A stretch of 26,616 nt of DNA, taken from positions 12,171-38,786 of the forward strand of contig QZLH01000105.1 of assembly GCA_003833135.1 (NCBI GenBank), written 5' to 3'. The position numbers were made by a program, and so were the translations under genes. Source of the stretch: Oehlia diaphana. Its lineage: Eukaryota > Glomeromycota > Glomeromycetes > Glomerales > Glomeraceae. Under the pieces are notes generated by a model, which was not told the DNA's origin, did no database searches, and saw only the letters and a program-made list of their open reading frames with translations. Positions 1 through 10,243 of the stretch are shown one piece after another; the stretch's first letter is position 1; every line of letters begins with the position of its first letter.

Positions 1-60
1 GCATTACAAGAAAACCCCCTTCCATCTATGAACCAAAATGAAACCTCTAGTGAAACTTAA
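1..60 (+). CDS. possible 3' end of an unidentified gene
   Basis: Frame 1 is open from the window edge to a TAA at 58-60 and encodes a 19-residue polar tail rich in Asn, Ser, Thr and Glu. Base composition is clearly less AT-rich than the spacer that begins right after the stop. This fits the C-terminus of a gene lying mostly outside the window. There is too little sequence to assign a family, and a chance ORF cannot be excluded. Confidence 0.35.
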   Translation, partial: ALQENPLPSMNQNETSSET

Positions 61-669
61 ATAATAACATTTATTCTTTTATTCTTTTTTTAAAAATATA
101 TATATATTTTTTTTTTAGTCAGATCATAAAAAAGCAATAATAAACAAAAAAAAGGTATTGGAGGTTGAAATAATTACATAAAACTTATTTTACTTTATTA
201 ATAAGATGTAACTTTTCGCAATTCTGTTAATTTTTGATTTTTTTGTTTTATACTTTTTCTTATTTTACGAAATAATGTATTTACATATTTTCTTTACAAT
301 AAATTCCAATTAAAGCAAAAATACTGATTTAAATTTTATCAAAAAATCGTATCTCACCAAAATATTATTTTATATTAAAAAAAACTAAGAAACTTTTCAC
401 ATACTATATGCCACCAATCATACTTTGATCCTTAAGATTTACACTAAAATACATACTAAATTTATACATCTTAAAATAATATTTGTCAGACTTTAAATCT
501 TAAAATCAAGAAACAGAAAATTTTTTAATACTGATAGATTCATTAGGTCAATCAATAAATTAAAAAGAGAAACTCATTTTTGATCTTTTTACAAACAAAT
601 TTCATAATATTTATAACCAAAATACATTGTAAAACAAGCAGATCAGATAAATTTTATTTAACTAATTAA
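61..669. other. AT-rich spacer
   Basis: About 600 bases of A/T homopolymers and short AT repeats with stops in all frames. I see no gene, RNA or transposon terminus in it. Confidence 0.6.
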
Positions 670-774
670 CTAAATTATTTTTTCATAGCAATCACATGGT
701 GCGCTTGTAGATCCTACATAATTAGTTTTCGGAAGCTTAGTTAATTCATTGCCAAATTGATTTCGCTCTGCTGG
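670..774 (-). CDS. possible terminal exon of an unidentified minus-strand gene
   Basis: Reading from 774 down to a TAG at 670-672 gives 34 residues with balanced, protein-like composition (QFGNELTKLPKTNYVGSTSA, then a Cys-x-Cys motif). The stretch is preceded on the minus strand by TAATATAG, a good 3' splice site with AG at 776-775, and the upstream frame closes at that TAG. This suggests a last exon rather than a whole gene. I could not identify the preceding exons with confidence; a weak candidate with a similar Cys motif lies near 1076-1173. Family unknown; it could also be a relic. Confidence 0.3.
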   Translation of the reverse strand, partial: PAERNQFGNELTKLPKTNYVGSTSAPCDCYEKII

Positions 775-1362
775 CTATATTAGTGAGACTTTATAGTTTC
801 ACATATATTAATCAAGAATGTCTATATGGAAGGATGACAGATAGGAATTTTTTGAGCAGGGTGAAAATATTATTTACTTGTCTATCTCTGCATTTTATTT
901 TAATCATCATAAATTTAAGGGTAGAAAAAGTTAGGACAGACAAAATATGGAATTGACATAAAGTCAATTAAATAGTTTGAAAATTTTTTAGATTAATATA
1001 ATGTAGTTGTTTTAAATTTTTACATAGGTTCTTATTGTTATTTTTTTTTTTTTTTTGTATCAGATAAGTCTTTCATCATAATTGTGTTTTCACAGATGTA
1101 TACTGGTAATATAACCTTATATAGCATGGATCACATGGTGTTTGATAAATAAAATACGAAAAAAAGCATCAATAAATTTAATTAGGATTTACTGATCCCA
1201 TTGATAATCTTTACAAAAAAAAAATTTTCATATAGAAAAGTGTATTTTTTTTTTTAAAAAAAAAAGATAAAATCCTGTTTTATTTTTTTTATCTATAAAG
1301 ATTTTACGTTAAAAAAAAGTTATATCATATTAATAAGATAAAAAAATTAATTAATAATTTCC
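775..1362. other. AT-rich spacer upstream of the Helitron coding region
   Basis: Mostly A/T runs. It may contain the Helitron 5' terminus and promoter, but I cannot place a 5' TC end from the sequence. A second short minus-strand open stretch around 1076-1173 contains a Cys-rich PCDPCY motif resembling the end of the exon at 670-774. Confidence 0.5.
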
Positions 1363-4300
1363 ATGGATAATCAAATTCATCACATTTACACATTTGAAAA
1401 TGAATATGAAACTATATTAGATTTGGCATCAGACCGAATTCTTGATAATGATAACAATGTAAACCTACCTTTGAATCAATTAAATCATCCAAATCAATAT
1501 ATTAACTTCCAAAATAATATGCAAACAATTTCATATTGGCGACCTTCATCTAAATTACAAATACTATATAATAAATTTCAAAATAACATCCTATCACAAT
1601 GGCCTCAAATTGCTTGCATATACTGTGGAAAACTTCTGTATCCTGAAAAAGCAAATTGGGTACTTTATGATCCTTCAATCACTTACCCTTTGCAACAAAA
1701 AGTGCCAGATATTTCTCTAACTTTCCATCCAAATACTAATCACATCCCTGAATCAAGAGTTCCTACTTGTGATTCTTGTAAAAAACCATTAACACGATAT
1801 TCTTTTCCTTACCTATCACCTATACCAGAAGAAATAGCTTCTGTTCCTCTTTACAAAAGAAAACACCTTTCACCTGTTTATCTTCACTGTTCCTTAGAAA
1901 GAACTCCAAATAGTAATCCATATTCAGAGTACAGAAGTCTAACAGGTATGATGAACTATTCTCGTAATGTAAGAGCACATGTACTATACAGTGGAATTAT
2001 AGGTGCTTTTTTAGAACCAAACAATAATGCCAATAATCTTAATAATAATACAATGGAAGATCAAATTCATGATGAAACTTTGAGAAGAGCTGCTACTTGG
2101 TTATCATTTAACAATCCATATCTTCGTCCATATGCCCACATTTTATCTTCACAATCTTCTGAACAAAATAGAAATAATCCATTTCCAAGAGCTAGACATA
2201 TTCAATCTGATACACAAGCTCCTCCAGTTAACCCTCGTGATATAATAGTTCCAAACTATGATTTTCCTAGTGAAGTTCATAATGAAGACTTTCACTATAC
2301 CAGATTAATGGCAGGATTCATCCAAGAAAGTAATAACTTACGTATACCAATTCCAACTCATGATCCTAATCTAGAACCACTATTGTTTCCAGATATTTTT
2401 ACAGATGGAAGAGGTCATTTTCATGACATGTTGGACCAACAAAGACAGAATAGTGAGATGCGTGATGAAACATATGGCAAATACATCAAATTACGATTAA
2501 TGAATTTTGATTCAAGATGGAGACTTCATCATTACTGGCCTTTATGGTCATACCTTCAGCTAGAAAAGTTGAGACATCATTAGAATACACAACGATTATT
2601 ATGCCAAGCTCAACTTAATTCTAGTAACAATCCAAGACTTCTATCAGCAAGAGATTTACTTCAACCCAGTGCTTACACCTCTTATAATATAATTAATGAA
2701 AATATAACATTACCTATCCCTACATTTATACGTACTGGTGATACTTATTTTCATCAAAAGCAGCTTCACTTAAATGCAATGATACAAAAGATTGGTTTAC
2801 CAACATTATTTATAACACTAAGCATGGCTGAAAATCGATGGACTCACTTACGTGACATACTTTTTATTAGTGACAATGGTGATACTTTACCTACAAACAA
2901 GCCTTTTCATTGTGCCAACTATTTTGTTCACAAGTTTAAATCCTTGAAAAATGAACTTTATAAAAAACCAGATTTAACAGGTTTTGGTAATATCACAGAT
3001 TTTTTTGATCGTATTGAATTTCAGAACAGAGGTGCAGCTCATACACACAATTGTTACTGGACAACTAATAGTATTGAAGTTATGATCACAAATGATGTTA
3101 TTCGTTCAACTATGCCAGATCCAATATATGAACCTGAACTTTATGCTGCTGTTATTGCTAATCAGATTCATACATGTAATGAAAAATGTGGAGGACCTAC
3201 ACCTTTAGGACAAACTTGCAAGAAAGGATTTCCACGTCCTTATAGTGAAACAACTCACTATGAAGAAGGAAATTCTCATTATATATATAAATGTCTAACT
3301 CAAACTGACTCATGGGTTGTTCCATATCATCCTGCTATCCTTCTTCTATGGGATGTACACATGAATGCCCAATATATTACAGATAAAGGATTTGCTAGAT
3401 ATATGATAAAATATATTGCTAAAAGAGAACCTTCTCATGTATTTAATATTCAAGAAAATAACTTATTAAGAGAGCATATTGTTGCTTGAAGACTTGGTTC
3501 TATGGAACTTATGTTCCTTCTTCTTGGACATCAAATTTGCAATTCTTCTGCTACTGTAAAATTTCTTACTACTGAACCACCTCAAACAAGGACCTGTACT
3601 ATAATCCCAATTTATATGATAGAAGAAGATGATGAGAACCCATATTATGACAATATTATGAAATATATGTCTCGCCCCACCTTCTTGAATTTAATAATCT
3701 AACCTACCCTCAATATTTTGAAAAATACTCTATAACACCTTCATCACCTACTTCTACATCATGTCAAATTTACCGTGATAATCTGGGTAATTATATTGTT
3801 AAACGTTCAAAAGAAATAGTTACTAGATATCGGTTTCTAAAAATTTAAGATGGAGAGCTATATTTTTATCAACAGTTGCTTTTAAAAATACCTGCAAGAG
3901 ATGAATCAGATTATAAAATCAGACCAAGTGGAACATACCGTGAAAAGTTTTTATCCCTATTTCCTGATTTTCTAACTGACTTACAAAATCAAATTACAAA
4001 CACTCAGCAATCACATATTACACGATTAAACAATCAGTTTTCTGAAATGTTAAGTAGATTACTGTCATCTCTTAGTCAACACCTCACACAGAACATTTCA
4101 TCTATAATACAAATGCAAATGGAAAGTTTAAAACTACTTCCTCATGTATTTCCTGAAACTGCTATGTTAGAATTACCACAAGATCAATACCATGCATTAA
4201 ACACTATTAGAATGTATATGGGGGAAAATGATGGTATAAAATGGCCATACTTCTTTATAACTGGATCAGCTGGTACAGGAAAATCCTATATTATCCACAT

Positions 4301-5492
4301 GATTGTTAATATATTTAAACAGAGACGTTCTAATTATTTACTTTTAGCTCCTACTGGAGTAGCTGCACAAAATATAGATGGTAAGACAATTCATTCTGAA
4401 TTAAGAATTGTAACCACTCAAGGAGGTTTCTATACTCGTGCTCATACAGATAATGAATTAAAAACAAGATTAAAGAAAATTGATACCATAATTATTGAAG
4501 AAGTATCTATGGTTTCTGCTGAACTACTTGATTTCATTTCAAATGTCTTTGCAAATCTTCACAATAATGCTATTGCTTTTGGTGGTATAAATGTTATAGT
4601 TGTGGGTGACTTAGCACAACTCCCACCTGTTACTGGACAACAAGTATTTCGTGCTGCTACTTGGTCATTATTTTACCCATTATTTTTAAGAACTCCTCAA
4701 TGTCAAAATAATGATGATACATTTTATCAAATGCTAGAAGAAATACGAATAGATAATATCTCTACAGAAACTAGAAATATCTTACAGCAACGTCATTCTG
4801 AATTCTTAGTTAGATCTGCAGTTGAAACATCCTTTAATACTATTCATATTGTTGGATTTAAAGAAAATGCCCAATTTATTAATACAATGATCTGTAACAC
4901 ACTTCCTGTTCCTCCCAATAAATTTCTCCTTTCCCAAGCTTTTGATTTTGTAAATTCCATGCCATGTGATAGATCTTTCTGTGACAAGATGTTCAAATCA
5001 AAAACTAATCTACCATCCTATATCAGAATACAACCTGGTGCACGTGTTATGTACCTTAACAACTCCCTAATTGAACATGGTATATGCAATGGTACAATGG
5101 GTGTAATCACTGATGTTAATCCTTCAGAACAAATTGTATGTGTTGCCTTCTCTGTCCGGGGTTCTATAATAGATATAGATGTTTACAAACACACTCATTA
5201 TTTTGAAATAAATGGAAGCAACTGTCATCGAACCCAATTTCCTTTACAAAATTGCTTTGCACTTACTGTCCACAAAACTCAAGGATTAACATTACCTAAA
5301 GCCACTCTTGCCTTGGATGGAACTATATTCTCAACTGGTCAAGCTTATGTTGCACTTAGTAGATGTACTAACTGGAATAATGTTGATATATCACATCTTG
5401 ATATGTCTGCTTTCATGGTTGATCCTGATGTAATCCTAGAATATCAACGATTGGAATCCATATCTAACATAAATCCCCACCTATTTTCATAA
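1363..5492 (+). pseudogene. Helitron Rep-helicase (rolling-circle transposase), inactivated
   Basis: Rolling-circle replicase/helicase of a Helitron transposon. In order: an N-terminal region with a CxxC...CxxC zinc-binding pattern (residues 85-88 and 136-139 from the ATG at 1363); the Helitron-like Rep domain with its HUH motif written H-T-H (3040-3048) and the two-Tyr motif YMIKY (3400-3414); then a Pif1-type SF1 helicase with Walker A GSAGTGKS (4263-4286), a Walker B region IIIEEVSMV (about 4488-4514), GDLAQLPPV, and the C-terminal HKTQGLT and YVALSRC motifs. The frame is broken by TAG at 2581, TGA at 3487, a -1 frameshift in the CCCC run at 3675-3678, and TAA at 3846. Reading frame 1 continues through the first two stops; frame 3 runs from 3678 through the third stop to 5492. 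All recognised domains remain, so decay is recent. No convincing 5' TC or 3' hairpin-CTRR terminus was found. Family certain; autonomous activity unlikely. Confidence 0.93.
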
Positions 5493-6525
5493 TATATTTA
5501 TCTGTTATTCACTAGTAAAAAAACAATAAAACTAAAATACTTACTAGTCTACATAATATATCAATCAATAAATCTACAATTAATTTTCTCAATTTTATTT
5601 TAATGATTTTATTATATTTATATTATAACACAATACTTTAATAATCAGTATTCAATATATTACATAAATATACAGTAAAATTATTAATTATTTGAATAAT
5701 TTGATTATTAAACAAAATGTTAAAAAATAAAAACTTATGTTTAAGTGATTTTGAGCAATAAAAAATTTCATACATTTAATTATTTTATTATTTTAATATA
5801 AATACAAATATTATAATTTATTAAACATTTCCAATATTTTATTATGAATTATAATTAAATCAATATTTACTTTAGTCAATTAATTATTTGAAATTATAAC
5901 TGTTTGATTAATTTTATGTGTAATGTGTATGATTTCAATCAGATAACTCATGATACTGATCACACAATTATGTAACCATGGGTACTGGATAAAATATTAC
6001 TCGCTAGTTAAATATAAATCCTTTTGCTATACAATAAGATCAAATTAATTTTTTCATTAAAGAAAATGAATAAAAATAAAATATTATTAAAAAATTTATG
6101 ATGTTTAAAAAATATATGACTTTTTTAATAAAGTAAAAGGTATAATTATAATTAATTTAAGATCTTTTCGCCAGAAATTGCATGATCAACATACAGTTAC
6201 GAAAGATTTTTTTTTCAAATAATCTAAATAAACAATTAAAAAAAGTACAATAAAACTAAGAATTTTTATCTCAAAAATTAATAATAAATAATTATCTGAT
6301 TATTAAATCTTTCTTCCCACGCTAAAATAAAATATGAGATCATAATTACAATTGTTCAAAACCTTTTTTTCACACTAAAATGATCAACATACAATTACGA
6401 ATTTTTTTTTAAAAAAATAATACAATAATAAATAATTGAATTATATATTAAAAAAAAATTCCGATTAATATAAATATTTAAACCATTTCTTTTCATACCA
6501 CTTTAGAATTTTTTTTAAAAAAAAT
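5493..6525. other. AT-rich spacer 3' of the Helitron
   Basis: Very AT-rich with no convincing gene. It probably holds the Helitron 3' end. CTAG(T) tetranucleotides occur at several places, including one at 6004-6007 preceded 18 bases earlier by an imperfect 14-bp palindrome around CCATGG (5972-5985), but none is convincing as the CTRR terminus. A 21-bp direct repeat lies at 6182 and 6380. Confidence 0.45.
6182..6400 (+). repeat. 21-bp direct repeat, 198 bp apart
   Basis: The 21-mer at 6182-6202 recurs at 6380-6400 with one difference; both copies contain TGATCAACATACA and are followed by a T run. The surrounding sequence is only loosely similar. It may be the remnant of a tandem duplication or a dispersed repeat element. 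Confidence 0.6.
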
Positions 6526-6600
6526 ATGCCATCAGCAGTATCTGTATTATGTCACAACAAATCCGAAGGATTAAATGGTGGATTTGTTAATGGTTTATAA
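6526..6600 (+). CDS. short hypothetical ORF (24 aa)
   Basis: ATG at 6526 opens a 24-codon ORF ending with TAA at 6598-6600. Its composition (Ser, Val, Gly, Asn, one Cys and one His) is more protein-like than the spacer around it. There is no signal sequence, no evident splice donor and no recognisable motif. It could be a small gene, a gene fragment or chance; chance is the most likely. Confidence 0.15.
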   Translation: MPSAVSVLCHNKSEGLNGGFVNGL

Positions 6601-6813
6601 AATTAATTGAAATTAAACCTTGATGAAAAATATTTTTAATAATAGATTATATCATCATTTGGATTTTAGTTTTATAAATACAAAATTTGACATTTCTTAA
6701 TACAATGTATAGATATTTATTAGTATTATTTATAACAATAAATATCCAATTATTCTAATTTCAAGTTATTGCTTCACATTGAACAGCTTAGAACGCCCCA
6801 TCAGGGACTAAGG

Positions 6814-6860
6814 AAACTTGTTTAAAAATATAAATAAATTAATAATAATTAAACAAGTTT
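6814..6860. repeat. perfect 11-bp inverted repeat
   Basis: AAACTTGTTTA at 6814-6824 is the exact reverse complement of TAAACAAGTTT at 6850-6860, with a 25-base AT-rich loop. It lies just 3' of the decayed minus-strand gene at 6905-7683 and could be part of a small foldback element or a transcript 3' hairpin. In this AT-rich context the function is speculative. Confidence 0.6.
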
Positions 6861-6904
6861 TTTAAGAAATATAAATACCATTTTTCTTTTCACCATTTCT
6901 TTTT

Positions 6905-7683
6905 TTTTGAATAATGACGGTAATCAACAAAACTTTATTAGAGCTAGTTAACCTATAATATTCTTTTATAAATTCTTCAAAATCTTCCTCTTCTTCTAAA
7001 ATAGTACCAGCTCCTATTCCTTTTCTGATTTATATGATAATTCATAATCATTACGAACTTATAAACCAACTGCTTCAACTGCTTCACAAACCCTTTGTAG
7101 TATTAGTTCTTCAAATTCATAATAATCAACTGGCTTTTTTTCTAAAGTAATTGCCTTCGCTGGTTTGGTTAAATCAGGTGTATTAATTACTGGTTTAAAG
7201 CGAAAAGATGAATCTGAATTAAGCGTATTATCTACTTCAGAAATTTTATCAGATTGCTTTATAGTTGTTTAACTTTTTTCATTTATCAAAATCTGATTAT
7301 TTTCTTGCGTTGGATCTTTATTTTTCTCACTTTTATAATAAGTATTTTAATCTCTAGTAGCTGACTATTACATTTGGAACATAAAGTAAAAATTAAATCT
7401 TTTTGAAAATTAGAATCATATACATATAATTGATTACTAGAATGTAATAAAGCAACTAATACACTGTGACATTTGTTAGGATACATATACGCCATTTCTA
7501 ACAAAACCAAGTTGACTTTTTTTTTACTATTAGTTGATTTAATAGTTTTATTACAACTACAATTTCAATTGCTAAATTAGTGATACAGTTGACATGTATA
7601 ACAGGTTCTTATTTGATACTCTCGTTCTTTAATACTAAAGGTTTCAGTTTTTTATAAACTTTATAGTTTTTACAATCGTTCAT
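6905..7683 (-). pseudogene. decayed gene of unknown family
   Basis: On the minus strand an ATG at 7683 begins a Lys-rich 24-residue stretch that stops at 7611-7609. Coding-like sequence then continues in shifting frames: a 74-codon open stretch (7510-7286) with a Cys-x2-Cys (CSKC) pattern, a frameshift near 7350, a stop at 7271-7269, a long acidic/polar segment containing KKPVDYYEFEELILQRVCEA, a stop at 7061-7059, and a further frameshift near 7020 leading into a Glu-rich segment and a hydrophobic tail near 6905. At least three stops and several frameshifts make it a pseudogene, unless some breaks are unrecognised introns. I do not recognise the family. The CxxC, possible Cys pairs near 7555-7600 and the acidic linker are the only visible traits. 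Confidence 0.55.
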
Positions 7684-7758
7684 TGTAAAATTTTTGTACA
7701 CGGAAATTAAATTTTCGCGTCTGATATTTGTGATAATCTCTAATTATTAATAAGTTGG

Positions 7759-7832
7759 CACGTGAAAAGCGGATAATATTATTGGATAATTCTAATCATT
7801 ACACAAATTTCGAGTTTTGAGTTTCGCACGTG
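7759..7832. promoter_or_regulatory. pair of CACGTG palindromes (E-box/G-box type)
   Basis: CACGTG occurs at 7759-7764 and again at 7827-7832, about 76 and 144 bases upstream of the minus-strand ATG at 7683. CACGTG is the core site of basic helix-loop-helix factors in fungi. Two copies this close in such AT-rich DNA is unusual, and the position fits a promoter of the now decayed gene. Confidence 0.35.
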
Positions 7833-9224
7833 AACTACTATTACAAGGTAACAAATATTCTGTAAACGGAAATAAAGAAAAATAATTTTTTTTGGTCGTC
7901 AGTTCCAATATATACGGTTCCACATCGGCTCTAATTTAAGACACAAGTAGAGCATGTGACGATGATCAATGATTGGCCTTTAAATTAAATTATAGATGAA
8001 TGGTATGTAATCGTCAGATGACTCGGTTCTTAAAGTCGGTTCGAAGTTCAGAACGGTTTTTATGGTCAAAAAAGTTTTAAGCCCAAGAGATCCAGAATTT
8101 TTTAAATTTGAACTTAATATTGTACTAAAAATGGAATTTTTCTTGAATTTTCACAAAATTTTAATTAAAAAATATTTACCCAGCTCATCAAAAAAAAAAA
8201 AAAAACATTCGGTTACTTTTTATTCTATAAATTTCTATATATGTTGAGAGAGTAGCAATAATACGAATTATATTTTGCTTGTTCTTAAATCTGTATTTAC
8301 CTTTTATAAATATTTACAATATTTAAGTTGACGGATATTTAACCCTGTCACAATTATTTCTTTTTTTATTGTAACACTACCTGTAGACACGTAGATCATG
8401 TAATTGTAATACTACCGCGATTCGCTTGTATATTACGGTAACCAATTAGACTTCCGTCACACACAATGACACAAAGGCTCATTTTGGTGGAAGAGCTGGA
8501 CAATGAAGTGCCTATTTGTATTGGATCAAAAATGATGTGATATTTATGAACAAAGAAATATATGAAAGAGAACTACCAAACATCAAATACTAAGTTATTT
8601 TTTATTTTGTAAGAAAAAAAATTATATATAACTAGGGAACGGTAACCGGAACGAAAAGCGAAATTATTAATAACCTTAATTAAACTTAATTAAACACGGT
8701 AATTCGAATAAAAAGAATATATATCAAAAAAAATAAAGGATGTTTCGTCATTATAAAATTCGGGTTAAACAAAATTATATTATATTTCATTTATTTTTGT
8801 TACAGTTTGTTTATTTTTCAAATAAACAATTTTTGTTTCTATTTTTATCACATGCATAAACAGAGTAATGTGTAACCAAAAGAACCAATACGAATGGATG
8901 GCCATCGACTCACGCAGTGAGCGGGCGGGACAACAGGACATTTGTGAAACCGACACAAATAGTATATAGTCTTCACATATATATATATATATATTTCGCT
9001 CGGAGTCCGGACTAAAAATATTTCTTTTTTTTTTTTTAACAAAACACACATTTTATATAAAGTACAAAGTGCAGACATGAATTCCAGCCAATTCTTCTTA
9101 ATCAACGTTATTATTTGGCCATGTTATTAATTACAATTTATACTGCTATTATTGTTACATCCTCATAAATGAACTATCAAAAAAAAAATATAATACTGAA
9201 CATACAATATAAATAGTTACGGCA
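7833..9224. other. spacer without a supported gene
   Basis: Mixed AT-rich spacer with a few less AT-rich patches (about 7900-8060, 8390-8460, 8880-8960). Short open stretches exist but run through homopolymers and lack motifs. Direct-repeat pieces (ATTGTAACACTACC near 8370 and a near copy about 36 bases later) and an AT microsatellite are present. I see no tRNA or other RNA gene. Confidence 0.5.
8977..8994. repeat. (AT)n microsatellite
   Basis: An uninterrupted run of nine AT dinucleotides. Useful only as a length-variable marker. Confidence 0.9.
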
Positions 9225-9604
9225 ATGGTAAGTTTCAAAATATTTTTTTAAAGTGAATTATTCTTAATTAATTTATTTTAATTCTTAACTATAGTTAGAT
9301 AACTCGGGTAAGACGAAAAGGAGCGAGTGTGTATAATTTTGGCAAGTTTATTTATTTATCACTTGAGTAGGGATACCAATACTTTCCGTATCACTCAGAT
9401 AATACCTATATAGCAGATACTAGCGATGTAATTCCGCGTAGAGTCAACTATGAACAGATGATTAAACGGTTAGTCCAATTATTTAAAATTTACACGAAAC
9501 TGCATACCAAACATGGCATTACTAAATTTCGAAATGACGAAATCCTTATCCAGTTTTGGAAGATAAAAGATCACTTATTGGTGAATATAAATGATATTTT
9601 GTAA
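9225..9604 (+). CDS. putative two-exon gene for a 78-aa orphan protein
   Basis: A single open stretch from 9371 to TAA at 9602-9604 encodes 77 residues with convincing protein composition (Tyr, His, Arg, Asp; amphipathic segments such as YEQMIKRLVQLFKIYTKLH). The frame is closed directly upstream by TAG, but that TAG is also a 3' splice site (AG at 9369-9370). Upstream, ATG at 9225-9227 is followed at once by a consensus donor GTAAGT (9228-9233). Removing 9228-9370 joins ATG to the open frame in phase, giving 78 residues. A first exon of only ATG is unusual, so the upstream structure could differ, or this could be one exon of a decayed gene. No signal peptide or membrane segment, and no family recognised. 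It is convergent with the secreted-peptide gene at 9916-10135. Confidence 0.42.
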
Positions 9605-9915
9605 AGCACATTTCTATTTAGTTGTTTTTAAAAAAGAAATTGGTACAAATTATAAAGAAAACAATATCGAAGTTTTTCAAAAACTTATGATTTCTAAAAG
9701 AAAAGAAATGAAAAAATGATATTGAAGAGAATAAAAATGAAATTGAAAGGGAATGATTTTTTTTGTGTTTTTAATGTTGTTAAAATATTCTATATTAACA
9801 CATTATTTATAATGGTACGTCTAACTATTAATGCTATGCTTTGAAATGATATTAAATAAGTGAAATAGAATAAATAATGCTTAATAACAAGATTCTAATA
9901 TGCGAAATTAATAGT

Positions 9916-10135
9916 TTAGAAAGTATCGGAATCACCAGAATAAGCTGGAAATTCATCTTGTCTTTAATGGTTAAATCAATAAAATTAATAGATTTATTAC
10001 GTTGATTTTTAAAAAGTACCAATATTGTATTTGTATTTACCTCTTATTTAATTGATCTAAATTCAAAGGAGAGGCTGTTACAATAGTAGCCATAAGCACG
10101 ATCAAGAGAGCAAAGAAGATTTGACGCGAATTCAT
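9916..10135 (-). CDS. small secreted peptide precursor (46 aa) with Lys-Arg processing site
   Basis: Two exons on the minus strand: 10135-10041 (ATG at 10135-10133) and 9961-9916 (TAA at 9918-9916), separated by a 79-base intron with donor AG|GTAAAT, a TTTAAC branch-like site and acceptor TTAAAG. The intron splits the Arg codon of a Lys-Arg pair. The 46-residue product starts with a classic signal peptide: a short basic-polar N-region (MNSRQ), a hydrophobic core at about residues 6-19 and a small-residue cleavage site near Thr20-Ala21/Ser22. A short pro-segment SPLNLDQLNKR follows, then the C-terminal 14-mer QDEFPAYSGDSDTF. Lys31-Arg32 is a Kex2-type site, so the likely product is an acidic secreted 14-residue peptide, perhaps with N-terminal pyroglutamate. 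It resembles fungal Kex2-processed pheromone or effector-like peptides in design; function and receptor are unknown. A TATA-like motif lies about 100 bases upstream. Confidence 0.8.
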
Positions 10136-10236
10136 TTTTATATTGTCTGGATATTTTTGTGTTGAATATTTTTAATTTCTTTTTTTGAAAAATTATATTT
10201 TAAAAATTTTGATTTTCTGAATTCGGAAAAGCCAAT

Positions 10237-10243
10237 TATATAT
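10237..10243 (-). promoter_or_regulatory. TATA-like element upstream of the secreted-peptide gene
   Basis: On the minus strand this reads TATATAA, about 102 bases before the ATG at 10135, in a plausible position for a core promoter with a short 5' leader. Such motifs are common by chance in AT-rich DNA. Confidence 0.3.

Noticed and set aside
5972..6008. Helitron 3' terminus (palindrome followed by CTAG)
   Set aside because: The palindrome has a mismatch and no proper loop, lies 18 rather than about 10-12 bases from CTAG, and is over 500 bases from the ORF; too weak to call.
8000..8060. Possible tRNA or tRNA-derived SINE because of a GGTTCGAAGTT B-box-like match
   Set aside because: No A box at the right distance, no cloverleaf stems and no oligo-T terminator in the right place.
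8062..8247. 61-codon plus-strand ORF with a poly-Lys run
   Set aside because: Runs through an A-homopolymer, ends in low-complexity sequence and has no domain, splice or promoter support.
8780..9105. Two overlapping minus-strand ORFs
   Set aside because: Both translate the AT microsatellite and A/T runs (Lys and Ile-Tyr repeats); the pattern comes from simple repeats.
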